Below are positions 1 through 11,929 of a stretch of DNA of 64,000 nt, piece by piece. The stretch comes from Misgurnus anguillicaudatus (lineage: Eukaryota > Chordata > Actinopteri > Cypriniformes > Cobitidae). The notes under the pieces are model-generated. The model saw only the letters and a list, made by a program, of their open reading frames with translations, was not told the DNA's origin and did no database searches. The position numbers and the translations under genes are program-made. The stretch lies in assembly GCF_027580225.2 (NCBI RefSeq), contig NW_027395277.1, positions 1,302,001 to 1,366,000 of the forward strand, in the 5' to 3' direction. Within the stretch, counting starts at the first letter, position 1; every line of letters starts with the position of its first letter.

Positions 1-600
1 CGAGCGCTTTACAGGGTTGGGTGGCTTTGGTGCTTTTTGGCTGTCATAAAGCTTCTAAAAGGGTTCTTTGCCACATTTTGGTTTTCCAACCTTTAAAGTC
101 AAAGGTTCCCAATAGGAGCATTTATTTCTGACCTTTTTAAAGTGTGTAAAAAAATTTCCACTAGAAATGACTTTTATGAAAGCTTTTATGGAACAATACA
201 AGCAGACAAAGAACCTTTCTGGAATCTTCATTTATGCTTTCAGCAAACGTTTACACATTTGGCAGACAGACGCTTTTATCCAAAGATACTTACAGTTCAT
301 TTAAGCTATACATTTATTAAAAGTATGTGTTCCCTGGGCTTAAACAAGGGCTGGGCGATATATTCACCGAAATGTATCTCTGTCATTATGAAGTGAATGG
401 CAATGTCCGATACATATGCCATGTTAATTCCAAACCGAGGCTGTGAGAGATGGACGTCCAGTGTGCTTTATACCTATTGTTTTTTATCAGGATGCTGGTC
501 ATTCAGCAATCAAAACACACAAAATACACTGTTTTACAGATTTCCAGGGGACAAATAACCTCAAAAAATGTGTATTGTTAAAATTAGAAGAGACATATGT
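1..600. other. Gene-free AT-rich flank
   Basis: I see no exon, RNA gene or repeat end here. Short open frames have no recognisable protein similarity. If cdhr5 extends left, this is intron of that gene. Confidence 0.4.
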
Positions 601-1320
601 GGGTGATTCTCACAAAATCCAATAAGATTAAGTCTTAACATTATTTTTAGAGGACTTTTATAGAATTATTTACATTTTTTAGATTATAATTATCAAAAAT
701 TATCATTACCGCAACATGATATTACATTAAATATATGCATTTACAAACTCATGTTTTGGTAATGAGAACTAAAAAGTTCAAAATTTCAACTTTTATCTGG
801 AGAGAAAAAATAAGAACTGCTTACCTGGTAGCCATCTTTAGTGTCACAGTCAATTATGTCCCTTCCAACATTTTTTGTTGTTGTTGAAAATGTTAGTTCC
901 TTTAGGGGCTTAAACAATGATTGAAATTGTTGCGGAGGATGAGATAATTGGTCTTGGACACATTTATATTCCTTATTATTGTCTCTACATTTACCAATGA
1001 TCACCAAATACCACATGTTTCTTTACTGTAAATGTTTATAGTATAACATGCAATGAAGCTTTTTATTTTTTTAGATTTTTTCAATTATAAATATTTCCAT
1101 GTCTAAGAACCCAAATCCAGTCATGGACACGTTGCGGTAATGAAAATTTCCCCTTAAAAGTGGAAAAACCACAAAATTGGTTCGTACGTCATTTGAAATC
1201 ATGTGCAAAATAGTACGTGAAGAGATGTTTGTAACTGTATGCTTCTTATTTTGATAGCATTTACTTTTTTATCAAAATGTTTCATGACACCTCACAAGTT
1301 TAATTTCGAGAGAATCACCC
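601..1320. mobile_element. Non-autonomous DNA element, GGGTGATTCTC family (copy 1)
   Basis: The ends are inverted copies of GGGTGATTCTCAC. Flanking 4-mers are atgt and atat (3 of 4 match). The interior carries several copies of ATTACCGCAAC or its complement. It matches the inverted copy at 57681-58405, and shares ends and internal motifs with the longer copies at 25019-25935 and 37657-38559. The open frame at 786-1016 (- strand) is element sequence, not a host gene. Confidence 0.75.
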
Positions 1321-2227
1321 ATATTTGAGATGAAAATAGGCTAATCGCGAATTTCTCATGTTGCAAGCATGTTTACTTTTCTTTAAAACACCAATATAGT
1401 GCAACAACACAATATTATATGATAAACACATCAAACACATAAAAGTATGTCCCATTTATTTTCTCTGTTATGTTTTTTTAAGACATGAACATTGACTTAA
1501 TAACGTCTGATTGACTTGATAACAAGCTATTTTTCTGTGATAGTATGAACCCCCAAAGTTGTGTACAAATGTTATTTAGTTAGAAATGAATTCTGCTTTG
1601 TTGGTTCTGGTCAATGTGTTTAAAAATACTTACCAGAGAAAAGTTTTTAACGTATTTATGCCTTGTTTTGTGTAATATGTATGGAGATATGTACGCATTA
1701 TAGGACTATACCAGTGTTTTACAGAAAAGCAAGCATGCGCACAACATTAGAAATGAATGATTAGCCAACAGGCTAATAATAAAACAGATATTATGTACAC
1801 ATTGCGCTGCTCTTATCTCAAATTAGATCATATGTCCCTTCTTATTTTACAATCCATGATTTCTGAGGTTCTTTGTCCGGTGGAAATCTGTAAAATGATG
1901 TATTTTCTGTGTTTTGATAGATGAATGACTAGCATGCCGGTACAAAACAATACGTTTCAGAAGGAATCAATATGGCGTCAGGCTAAATAAGGTGTATATT
2001 GTAATAAGTCTAATAAGTGTTTACATTCAAGTCAAAGCCTCATTTGGGTCATAATTACATTTGTGAAACAGTGAATGATGAAAATAAAATTAAAAAGCTA
2101 TGTTTTTCTCTCACACCACATTGTACATTTCTGGCAGAGCTTTTGTTGCAAATGCGGGTCATATCCAATCATACCAATATGACACTATTGTCTTATCCCG
2201 TATCCCACTGGGGAAAATACTGATATT
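1321..2227. other. Gene-free AT-rich sequence
   Basis: No coding exon, RNA gene or clear repeat boundary was recognised. Confidence 0.4.
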
Positions 2228-3984
2228 TGTGACCCGTCACGGAAACCAGGGACACAAGTCGGCAGCACAAGTTCCGAGAAAATGAGAAACAAAGTTTTTT
2301 TTTCAAAATTTGTGATTTTCGTTTTATTGGAGAATCTGTTAGTTGAGATCACGAAGAAGCCTCTCCATGTTTGAGATAGCAGTTTTTGTATATTTAAAAG
2401 CGTACATTTTGCGGTTAAAATAGGCTTGTTTTTCCAGAGATTCTAGCGTGCAGCGGGGGGGCGTCATTGTCTGTGTATATTTACATACTGTATAAGCTTG
2501 TGTTTTCGCCTCCGCCCCCAAAGGGAACAGCGTGACTACTAAATAAGGATAGTTCGCCCAAAAATGAAAATAATGTAATTAATGACTCACCCTTATGTCG
2601 TTCTAAACTCGGAAGACCTCCGTTCATCTTCGGAACACAGTTTAAGATGTTTTAACATTAGATTTAGTCCGAGAGCTTTCTGTCCCCTTCATTGAAAATC
2701 TATGTATGGTTTCCATGTCCAGAAAGGTAATAAAAAGATCATCAAAGTAGTCCATGTGACATCAGTGGGTCAATTTGAACGTGTTGCAGCATCGAAAATA
2801 CAGTTTGGTCCAAAAATAGCAGAATTACGACTTTATTCAGCATTGTCTTCTCTTCCGGCTCGAGCGCGAAGTCACGTGACTGTAGTGACGCGGCTGCCCT
2901 GTTCCTCAGATATGTTTGCTAAGTTGTTGTTTTTTCAAGCGTATAGCGTGCGTCTCCCCAGACTAAAGCTCGGGCGCACAAAACAAAAGAAAAATAAAAG
3001 AAGCTGGGGCGGAACAAATAACAGTCAGCTGCATCGTACGTCAGCCGCGTCACTGACTTTATGCGGCGCCGCAGTCGGATGACGTCAAAGTACCGCGAGA
3101 GCTCCTCAAGAAATCTTTCGGAGTAGTTTAATTCGGAGTCGCTCTCGCGGTACTTTGTCGTCATCTCTTTGTCAGTTCCTGCAGCGCAGCATGAGTCCAA
3201 ACACACAGAAGTTACATAGAGATTGTTGAATTCATTATATAATTGGCTACATGTTTTGTCTATCAATATTTTCCATGAAGTCATTGGCTGATGGAGGAAC
3301 GAGCGAGCGATTGGTAACATCTCTAAAGGACGTCACGTTTTCGACGGCGCTGTTTGGATGATCTGTTATACTACCTATAAAATAAAAACTTAACTTTGAA
3401 GGCGGGTTCACGTGTTTAACGGAGTGTAATCATATACCCTTACATGTTACGATGTAAATAGTCCTCAGATTGTATATTATGTTGTATTACTAGACATTCA
3501 TGCGAAATCTGATGTCAACAATATAGACTATACATCTTTATTTCACGGATTATACGCATTTGTGGACAAAATGGTCATTGGATAATCTGAAACAGACTGG
3601 ATTCGAGTTGTGATCAACACAAAGGTAAAAAGTCAATGTTTATTTTTGCATGTTGTCATTTGGACTTCTGTCATAAAATACTACATGATGCTAGAACATC
3701 AGTATCTCAAAACGGCTTTACAGAGGGTATGGCTTAGCTTAATGAGATGTAAATGAGCCCTATTGTCTCCCCCAGTTGGAAACAAGAGTCTCTTTCGTCT
3801 CGATTTTCTCGGTTTGAGTATTTCTGAGTTCCTATATTCAAATGGACACAACTTCTCCATATGTTATCAGATTTCCATGTGTTACACATCGTTGGAAAGC
3901 TTAGAATCTGCACTTTCAGAATCTGTGAATAACTCAAAATGGCCCAGATCCGACTTGTGTCCCTACTTTCCGTGACTGGTCACA
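2228..3984. mobile_element. DNA transposon with TIR TGTGACCCGTCACGGAAACC
   Basis: The left end TGTGACCCGTCACGGAAACC and the following GGGACACAAGTCGG recur as the reverse complement at the right end (about 3950-3984). The interior holds another repeat from about 2540 (typical cyprinid MITE arm with CACCCTTATGTCGTTC). It also holds a small palindrome at 3078-3171 whose arms read GTACCGCGAGAGC, with a related copy near 43330-43430. No intact transposase was found; class unknown. Confidence 0.65.
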
Positions 3985-3989
3985 TTTTT

Positions 3990-4025
3990 TAAAAACTCGA
4001 ATGCTCTACCGATTGAGCCACAGGA
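3990..4025 (-). repeat. tRNA-like A-box fragment
   Basis: The - strand reads GTGGCTCAATCGGTAGAGC, which fits the D-arm and A box of a tRNA. No acceptor stem, anticodon arm or B box follows, so this is a degenerate tRNA-derived fragment (old SINE or tRNA pseudogene), not a tRNA gene. Confidence 0.35.
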
Positions 4026-4148
4026 AAATTTGCTTGGTGATGGATCAAAAATATCTTTGAATCGAACCCAATTTTAATTCATTTTAAGCCATTCAAGAGA
4101 TCCGCTGAACAACACTGAAGCTCTTTAATGATAACGTTTCTTCTGCAG

Positions 4149-7100
4149 GGATACCAACTACCACTGCTGTCACAACTATCACGACCACAGATCAAACCAC
4201 AATCACAGATCAAACCACAGTTAAAATCACAGATCAAACCACAGTTAAAACCACAGATCAGATCACAGACAGCACTACCACTTCTGATCCAGATGCCCAT
4301 ACATCTCCGATCACAGGTATACACTTATGTTAAGAACTAGCCTTGCTATTCTTATGCGTTGTGATTTAAAAGTGATTCTGAAGTGATTTTCAAGTGATTT
4401 ACAAGTGAATAACCTGAAATAGATGGTGGTTAGCTGGACTTTACGATTGGTCAGCTGTATAACCAGCTAAATACAAGCTTGCCCATGCCTAGAGGAAAGC
4501 TTAACCAGGTTAAACCATTAGCTTTAAGTCTGGTTTTATCAGCAAGAAGGTGTTAAATAAATCAAAGTTGTATGTATTTAAAATGCACCAAGCATGTCAT
4601 TTAAAATGTTTGCATAAATTATTTTTATTTTAAAAAATTTAAGCAGGGAGACACCAATGTATCGGCATATAATCGGTATTGGCAGATAAAAGCAACGTAT
4701 CGAACATCTGTCGATTGTTTTGAATTGGGTGACAATGACAACAGAATTGCAGTTTGTATGTATTTGATGTTATAGTCATTTGAAACAAGGAGTAAAAACA
4801 AAACTATCTGTATCTATCAGTATTGGGTGTCATTCTAAATAATAAACAAATATCGGCACAGAAATTTAGTATCGGTTGCATGAATTATTTTTATTTTTAA
4901 GAATTTAAGTAGGGAGGCACCAATGTATCGGCATATAATTGGTATCGGCTGATAAAAGCAACGTATCGAACCTCTGACGATTGTTTTGAATTGGGTGACA
5001 ATGACAACAGAATTGCAGTTTGTATGTATTTCATGTTATAGTAATTTGAAACAAGGAGTAAAAACAAAACTATCGGTATCTATCAGTATTGGTTGTCATT
5101 CTAAATAATAAACAAATATCGGTATCGGCACATACATTTTGTATTGGTTGCATGAATTATTTCTATTTTTAAAAATTTATGCAGGGAGCCACCAATGTAT
5201 CGGCATATAAATGGTATCGGCAGATAAAAGCAACGTATCGAACCTCTGACGATTGTTTTGAATTGGCTGACAATGACAACAGAATTGCAGTTTGTATGTA
5301 TTTCATGTTATAGTCATTTGAAACAAGGAGTAAAAACAAAACTATCGGTATCTATCAGTATTGGGTGTCATTCTAAATAATAAACAAATATCGGTATCGG
5401 CACAGAAATTTTGTATCGGTTGCATGAATTATTTTTATTTTTAAGAATTTAAGTAGGGAGGCACCAATGTATCGGCATATAATCGGTATTGGCAGATAAA
5501 AGCAACATATCGAACATCTGTCGCTTGTTTTGAATTGGGTGACAATGACAACAGAATTGCAGTTTGTATGTATTTCATGTTATAGTAATTTGAAACAAGG
5601 AGTAAAAACAAAACTATCGGTATCTATCGGTATTGAGTGTCATTCTAAATAATAAACAAATATCGGTTTCAGCACAGAAATTTTGTATCGGTTGCATGAA
5701 TTATTTTTATTTTTAGGAATTTAAGCAGGGAGGCACCAATGTATCGACATATAATCGGTGTCGGCAGATAAAAGCAACGTATCGAACATCTGTCGATTGT
5801 TTTGAATTGGGTGACAATGACAACAGAATTGCAGTTTGTATGTATTTCATGTTATAGTCATTTGAAACAAGGAGTAAAAACAAAACTATCGGTATCTATC
5901 GGTATTCGGTGTCATTCTAAATAATAAACAAATATCGGCACAGAAATTTAGTATCGGTTGCATGAATTATTTTTATTTTTAAGAATTTAAGTAGGGAGGC
6001 ACCAATGTATCAGCATATAATCGGTATCGGCAGATAAGAGCAATGAATCGAACATCTGTCGATTGTTTTGAATTGGGTGACAATGACAACAGAATTGCAG
6101 TTTGTATGTATTTCATGTTATAGTAATTTGAAACAAGGAGTAAAAACAAAACTATCGGTATCTATCGGTATTGGGTGTCATTCTAAATAATAAACAAATA
6201 TTGGTATCGGTACAGACATTTTGTATCGGTTGCATCTCTTAAATTTAAGATTTTAGCAAAAACTAAACAATCGAGGTTCTACCAAAATGAATCCAAATTA
6301 GTCAAGATAATTAATTTTGGTAAACCCATTTGATATTTACTGAAGTACATGCTAAAAGGTGTTTCTTTCTCATCATGGGGATCATCTAGGGGATCAGCAG
6401 TTGCGATTCGGTGGGTACAAAGCGGAGGATATGGCTGCTTTAGGGGGAAGTTTGGCTGTGGTGATCATCCTCTGCTTGGTTGGCATTGGACTGCTGGCTT
6501 ACCGTGTCAAGAGCCATAATTCAAACTGGAAAAAGATTTCTGAAGTCAGCGTCTTCCGAAGCAATGTAAGTTTCCATACAAACATTTTCGGTTTGCTTCT
6601 ATCGTGGTACACACTTCAACATAAAGGTGCTTCACAACGCCATAGAAGAAGCAATTTTGGCTAAATTGATCCACAAAAAAACTTTCTGTTTCACAAAAGG
6701 CCTTTCTTTGCTAAAGTTGCAATGTATGAGCTAAAACTTGATGTAAATATATTTAATTTTAAGCCTAACTGTGCGCTGCCTTGGTTGCAAAGCAACATCT
6801 TTAACGTTTTCCCCGCCATTGACGAGTTAAAAACATTTGCATGAAAAAAAATTTCTGATGAGTTTTTATGGTTATCTGTAATACCGCATTTATCCACTTT
6901 ATAGAAATGGCCCAATTTATAAAAAATATTTATTAATTTTAAACTCTGTGTATGTTTTGATAATCGTTCTGAATCTGATCTCTAACAAAATTCCTTCACA
7001 AAAATGCAATTATTTCAGCTTTTTTCTAAAAAAATATTTTTGTAGAAAAATACCCACATTTAAAAAAAATGTAGATAGGATAAAACGGGTTTTTTTCGCC

Positions 7101-7744
7101 CAGATTAGTTTGTTTATCGTTTTTTTGAAAGCAGAGGGTCTGTTCTTTCATTTGATAAATTTGTATGTTTATATATTTTAAGAAGAAAATTTTCCTGAAA
7201 GGCATTTTGTGAAACTTTTGTTAAAATCATAAAAAAAATGCTGCTGGGCAACTTAAAAAAAAAGGCTGGCGGGGAATGATTTAAATGTATCTAATTTAAT
7301 CCAAAAACTCGAAAAAATATTTAGTTTTATAAAAATGTGTAAATTTTACCCGTGTATTTTTCGTTCCACAGTTGGGTGGAGGTTCAGGAGGCCCAAAAGA
7401 AGGTGTGCAGTACGTCAACGAGAGCTTCCGGCACGATGATGATACTGAAAGTGTGAAGTCTGGACTTGCTGCTGACCTGGAGAAGAAACTGGAGTCTGGT
7501 GTGAGGTCAGCCGAGGAGCAGAAGATCAGCACCGCCTCCGTTCCCCAGAAGACCTCCAACATCAGGGCCGCATCCGACTCCAGCAGTCTGGCCAGTGCCG
7601 ACATTGAGAAGGAGGTGAAACCCATCCTGACCAAAGAGAGACGTGCAGAGGACGGCTACAAAGCCGTCTGGTTCAAACAGGACATCGATCCCAACACCAA
7701 AGAGGATGTTGTTATTATTCCTGACACCGGTGAACCAGTAGACC

Positions 7745-7775
<31 letters not shown>

Positions 7776-7875
7776 GGATGATGAGGGCAACCTAAAAACA
7801 GACAAGGAGCCTGCGAGGAGATACTCTAAAGATTCAGACTCAGAGAATGAGGAAAGACTGACGTCAGATTTGTAG
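4149..7875 (+). CDS. cdhr5: Cadherin-related family member 5 (mucin-like protocadherin), 3' part
   Basis: Exons: 4149-4316, 6390-6565 and 7372-7875 (stop TAG), about 281 aa; phases agree. The first exon encodes a Thr-rich mucin stretch with imperfect TDQTT repeats. The second encodes the transmembrane segment (AALGGSLAVVIILCLVGIG) and a basic stop-transfer region. The third encodes a 167-aa cytoplasmic tail. Its block ILTKERRAEDGYKAVWF closely matches the C-terminal tail I know from mammalian CDHR5. CDHR5 links the tips of epithelial microvilli in the brush border with CDHR2, acting through USH1C, ANKS4B and MYO7B. The end ...TSDL fits a class I PDZ ligand. An acidic run of nine Asp plus DE residues follows the conserved block. 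The cadherin-repeat exons must lie left of the window. A cdhr5a/cdhr5b paralogue cannot be assigned. Confidence 0.85.
4640..6235. repeat. Tandem array of about 270-bp units (six copies)
   Basis: Six units are marked by AGGGAG(A/G/C)CACCAATGT at about 4647, 4911, 5185, 5455, 5728 and 5995, spaced 264-274 bp. Each unit also has ATCGGTATC runs and the block ATGACAACAGAATTGCAG. The units are highly similar. The array lies wholly in the cdhr5 intron 4317-6389. The GGGAGGCACC/ATCGGTATC wording resembles hAT-type MITE ends, suggesting a MITE that was tandemly amplified. Confidence 0.85.
6690..7265. repeat. Interspersed repeat shared with 55150-56345
   Basis: Blocks such as TCTAACAAAATTCCTT, AAGGCATT...AACTTTTGT and GCTGGCGGGGA recur in the same order in the myo5c intron at 55150-56345. 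It fills the last cdhr5 intron. The CCCCGCCA ends suggest an old TTAA-type DNA element, but boundaries are eroded. Confidence 0.5.
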
Positions 7876-7943
7876 ACCTCTGATTGGATGGAAGTCTTGT
7901 TGGGCCTTGTATCGCGTGCCCGACTTGAGATGTTTGCCGCTGT

Positions 7944-7949
7944 AATAAA
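7944..7949 (+). terminator. Poly(A) signal AATAAA of cdhr5
   Basis: A canonical AATAAA lies 69 bases after the cdhr5 stop codon. Confidence 0.6.
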
Positions 7950-9302
7950 ATGAAAATATGACTAAACAAGGTTAATTTTAGTGCAGCAAAGAAATGTTTC
8001 CTTACCGTACATGCCGATTATAGTTAATAATTAACAGTTATAGTAAATATGCTAGAGAATTTTTCATGTTCAAAGTGTACTTAATCTTATTATAAACATT
8101 TATTGTGCTTTAGAAGCATGTTATTCTTTATAAGTCTTTTTATTCTTCAAGATAACAACTTCCCAAACATCACCAACCCATCTTACTTCATAACCACAGT
8201 ACTAATTTACCGAAACCTTTAACCTTTCAACGTCGGTCGAATATGTACTTGAGGGTTGCCTGTGTGACTAGATAACAACCATAGCATGGCAACACAGAGA
8301 CACTTTCTGTTTATTTGTGATGTTGCAGTGAACTTTTCTAATCACATAGACAATCATCATAAACTCTTTTATAAGTACTTTAATGATCTTTATTCATTAA
8401 CCTGAAAACGGTCATCTATTGTGACTTACCTTACCTAACCTTCAAACTTAACATGCTGTTATATAACAAATACCACAAACAGAGAATGAGATAGAGTGTA
8501 AATATATTTATGTTTTGTTTGAAATGTGCTTGCTGTTTAAGTTATGTAATGCAATGGCAATAATGCATTTTAAATGTGTTTTGGATGCGAATCTGACATT
8601 TTACAGTATTCTTGTAGTGGGTTTGATCTCAGGAAACACAGATACTGAAAAATGTATCATTTAATTGTAAGTAACTTTGGATTAAATGCATAGATGACCA
8701 TTTTAAAAATTAAAATGATAAGAAGCCGACTGCGTCTAATTGACTGATTATTTAAAAATCCAGTTTTAATGTACCTGCATTCAGCAAGCGCTTCTTTTAT
8801 CCTATAAACTTCATGTTTATTAATGAGCTTTGTCAGTATTTTGAAGAGCCCTTTTTAAAGATGATGAGAACTAAAGGATTGTTTCTATGGTAACAAGTCT
8901 GTCCGTATTTTGTGAACTGATCTGAATGCGTATTAAAATGAAGCTGATAGTGTACCCAAAAATAACAATTCTGTTACTCACCCTCGAACCAAACTTCTGT
9001 ACAACATAAAGGTACATTTTACTGGAAAAAAATGTAATCCTGTCATCCCTTAAGTTGTTCCAAATCTGTATAAATGAGTTTGTTTTGCTGAACACAAAAG
9101 AAGATATTTTAAAGAATGTTGCAGATCAGAGACACTATTCACTTTCATTGTATTATTTTTTCCTACTATGGAAGTCAATGGTGCCCCTTATCTGCTTTGT
9201 TACAAACATTCCTAAAAATATCGGTGAATGTGTTTTCCTTGACATTCTTACTAAATGGGGCAGTCTGACACACAAAACAATAAAAAAACACTCAAAGAAT
9301 GC
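7950..9302. other. Intergenic cdhr5-cyp19a1b, with a MITE arm
   Basis: No gene is seen. From about 8950 to 9300 the sequence reads like one arm of a common cyprinid MITE (TTACTCACCCTC, then AACACAAAAGAAGATATTTT and CTACTATGGAAGTCAATGG). The part before 8950 is AT-rich and unassigned. Confidence 0.45.
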
Positions 9303-10166
9303 TTAAAGGATTAGTCTATTTTCTAATCCACATAATTTACTCACCACCATGTCATCCAAAATGTTGATGTCTTTCTTTGTTCAGTCGAGAAGAAATGATG
9401 TTTTTTGAGGAAAACATTCCAGGACTTTTCTCATTTTAATGGACTTTTATGGACCCCAACACTTAACAGTTTTAATGCAGTTTAAAATTGCAGTTTTAAA
9501 GGACTCTAAACGATCTCAAACGAGGCATAAGGGTCTTATCTAGCGAAACAATTGTTATGTTTGGCAAGAAAAATAAATAATATGCACTTTTAAACCACAA
9601 CTTCTCGTCTTCCTCCGGTCGTGTGACGCGCCAGCGCGACCTCACGTAATACGTCATCAAGTCAAGAGGTCACGGATGAGAGGACCATTCCGACGTTGTT
9701 GTATGTGGAATGATACTAATTAATGTCTTTGTGTCAGTTTATTGTTTAAAATGGTCCGCAAATGTGCGTTTCATATATGTAACACGTGACCTTTCCACGG
9801 CATTACACATTACATGAGGTCGCGCTGGCTCATCACACAGCCGGAGGAAGACGAGAAGTTGTGGTTTAAAAGTGCATATTTTTTATTTTTCTTGTCAAAA
9901 ATGACAAAATGGTTTTGCTAGATAAGACCCTTATGCCTCGTTTGGGATCGTTTAGAGTCCTTTGAAACTGCAATTTTAAACTGCATTAAAACTGTTACGT
10001 GTTGGTGTTCATTAAAGTCCATAAAATGAGAAAAATCCTGGAATGTTTTCTTCAAAAAACATAATTTCTTCTCGACTGAACAAAGAAAGACATCAACATT
10101 TTGGATGACATGGTGGTGAGTAAATTATCTGGATTTTTTTTTTAAGAAAATGGACTAATCCTTTAA
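9303..10166. mobile_element. Palindromic TTAA-flanked MITE
   Basis: Both ends read TTAA plus AGGATTAGTC. The two halves are long inverted copies: ATGTTGATGTCTTTCTTTGT near 9362 returns as its complement near 10080-10100. Target TTAA is duplicated. Related elements are split at 17261-19345 and 28453-30099. No transposase. Confidence 0.8.
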
Positions 10167-10730
10167 GAGATGTGAATAAACAAAATGTTAGCATTTAGCT
10201 GTTTTCTCTAAATAAATTCACATAACATGTTAAGGCAGCAAAGTCCTTGATTATTACGCCAGAATGAGAGTATAGTGCTAACCATATCTGCATAGAAAGT
10301 CGCAACTTTTCATTTTCTGTCGGTCTTAGTACACGATGTAACTACAAAAGAGTCAAGTTTTAAATAGGAAAAATATCAAAAACTCTTTGGTCATTTTTGA
10401 GCGTGATGCTAACGGTCTAATCGGATTCAATTAATTATGCTAAGCTATGCTAAAAGTGGTAGCGCCAGACCCGGAGATCAGATGAATGAATTCAAAACAG
10501 TAAAAATCAAATATTTAACTCCACAGGAGCTGGAAAATGAGCATATTTAAAAAAAAAGTGGAATTTCTCTTTAAAATACTTCATGATGCTGAATCATCTT
10601 TAAAACTAATAAGCAGAAGAAATTTGTTAGGCACTGCATATTTAGTATACTAAACTATGTGCAATATAAATATCCTAAATATTATTAAACAATAAGATAA
10701 TAAAAACCATAAACAATCTTAAGAGCTATA

Positions 10731-11184
10731 CACTGCAAAAAATGATTTTCAAGAAAAAATCTTAGTGTTTTTGTCTTGATTTAAAAAAAATATCTTAAAA
10801 TTCTTAAATTAAGATGCTTTTTCTGTATGAGCAAAAAGACCCAATAAAATAAGTCTAGTTTTTAGACCAAAAATATCAAATTTAAGTGATTTTGTGCATA
10901 AAACAAGCAAAAAAAATCTGCCAATGGGGTTAGCAAAAAATCTTGAAAATTTTTAAACACTAAATTCAAGAAAAATTATCTTACCCAATTGGCAGATTTT
11001 TTTTGCTTGTTTTATGCACAAAATCACTTAAATTTGATATTTTTGGTCTAAAAACTAGACTTATTTTATTGGGTCATTTTGCTCATCAAGAAAATGCATC
11101 TTAATTTAAGAATTTTTAGATATTTTTACTGAAAACAAGACAAAAATACTAAGAAAATATTTTCTTGAAAATCATTTTGCAGTG
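10731..11184. mobile_element. Palindromic MITE with CACTGCAAAAAAT ends, TA duplication
   Basis: It begins CACTGCAAAAAATGATTTTC and ends with the near-complement, flanked by TA on both sides (10729-10730 and 11185-11186). The halves form a hairpin. Sister copies are at 14717-15177 and 15376-15759, with a half copy at 18894-19136. Confidence 0.85.
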
Positions 11185-11395
11185 TAAGAAAAATCCATAA
11201 ATGAGTTTATAGAATTACAAAGAAATGCATAAAAAAGGTATTTCATAACTTACTAATTTGCATTACTATTAAACCATTTCTAAGCATCTCCTACACACTT
11301 TAGGAAGCTGAATGGCTGCTTCACATTTCTCAAAGAACACTGTTACACTTCTAAACATCTCTGTTAGATAAAAGCTCCTTCACTCATGTGGTTCT

Positions 11396-11410
11396 GGGTC
11401 AGTCTGACCC
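11396..11410. promoter_or_regulatory. Perfect oestrogen response element upstream of cyp19a1b
   Basis: GGGTCAGTCTGACCC contains the exact 13-bp consensus GGTCAnnnTGACC (11397-11409) with one extra matching base on each side. It lies about 285 bp upstream of a TATA box and about 2.5 kb before the aromatase ATG. Brain-type teleost aromatase genes are known to be oestrogen-induced through an ERE a few hundred bases upstream of an untranslated first exon; this layout fits. Confidence 0.8.
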
Positions 11411-11680
11411 ACCGTCTTTAAAGGCCCTTCAGAGAATGAATGAAGCGGATTTGGAACCAAGACAAAGCCCAATAAACTCCTGAGAAAGAATAACAGGAGG
11501 GTAAATTAATGTCGGCAATGCATGAAAGAACTAACTGTGATCCACGCTGCCTGTTTAATGTGGTTTTAGTCTGGAGAAGAAGAATTCCTCCTTTTTCTGG
11601 TTCCGTTATTGTTCCATTGTTCCGGTGCTTTCAATTGCACTTTACAAGCAAAATCAGGGGTGTATCCAGGCAACAGGGGA

Positions 11681-11687
11681 TATAAGA
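11681..11687 (+). promoter_or_regulatory. TATA box of cyp19a1b
   Basis: TATAAGA within GGGGATATAAGAAGG. With usual spacing, transcription would start near 11710, placing the ERE near -310. Confidence 0.6.
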
Positions 11688-11710
11688 AGGTGGCAAGTTG
11701 GGGTAAGAAA

Positions 11711-11929
11711 ATATATTAGGCTAAAACACCAGCTAAAGGACTTCAGAATGAGAGTAAGATCGCATAAGAGTTAAAAGTAATGATGAGGACAACTTTTAGA
11801 AACGCATGAAATAAAAATGTTTCATGAAGTTTTTTACATCAGTTTTAAATTCTGTGCACTGGGGAGATCTCAAAATCGATTTTAAGGACTTTCTACTTTC
11901 TGTGGCTGACGATATCAGCTGGAGATTTG
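11711..11929 (+). other. Probable untranslated exon 1 of cyp19a1b
   Basis: The coding exon at 13924 is preceded by a good acceptor (CTGTCCTGTGCCTGTAG), so an upstream non-coding exon is expected. Between the inferred start near 11711 and the coding exon, donors are TTTG|GTAAGC (exon end 11929) and AGA|GTAAGA (exon end 11753). Which is used cannot be decided from sequence. Confidence 0.4.

Noticed and set aside
786..1016. 76-residue - strand frame as a gene
   Set aside because: It lies inside the GGGTGATTCTC element and the matching region of other copies contains stops.
2702..3320. Overlapping 126- and 133-residue frames on opposite strands
   Set aside because: Both fall in nested repeat sequence with palindromic GTACCGCGAGAGC arms; no splice structure or known protein similarity.
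3990..4025. tRNA gene on the - strand
   Set aside because: Only an A-box/D-arm-like stretch; no cloverleaf or B box.
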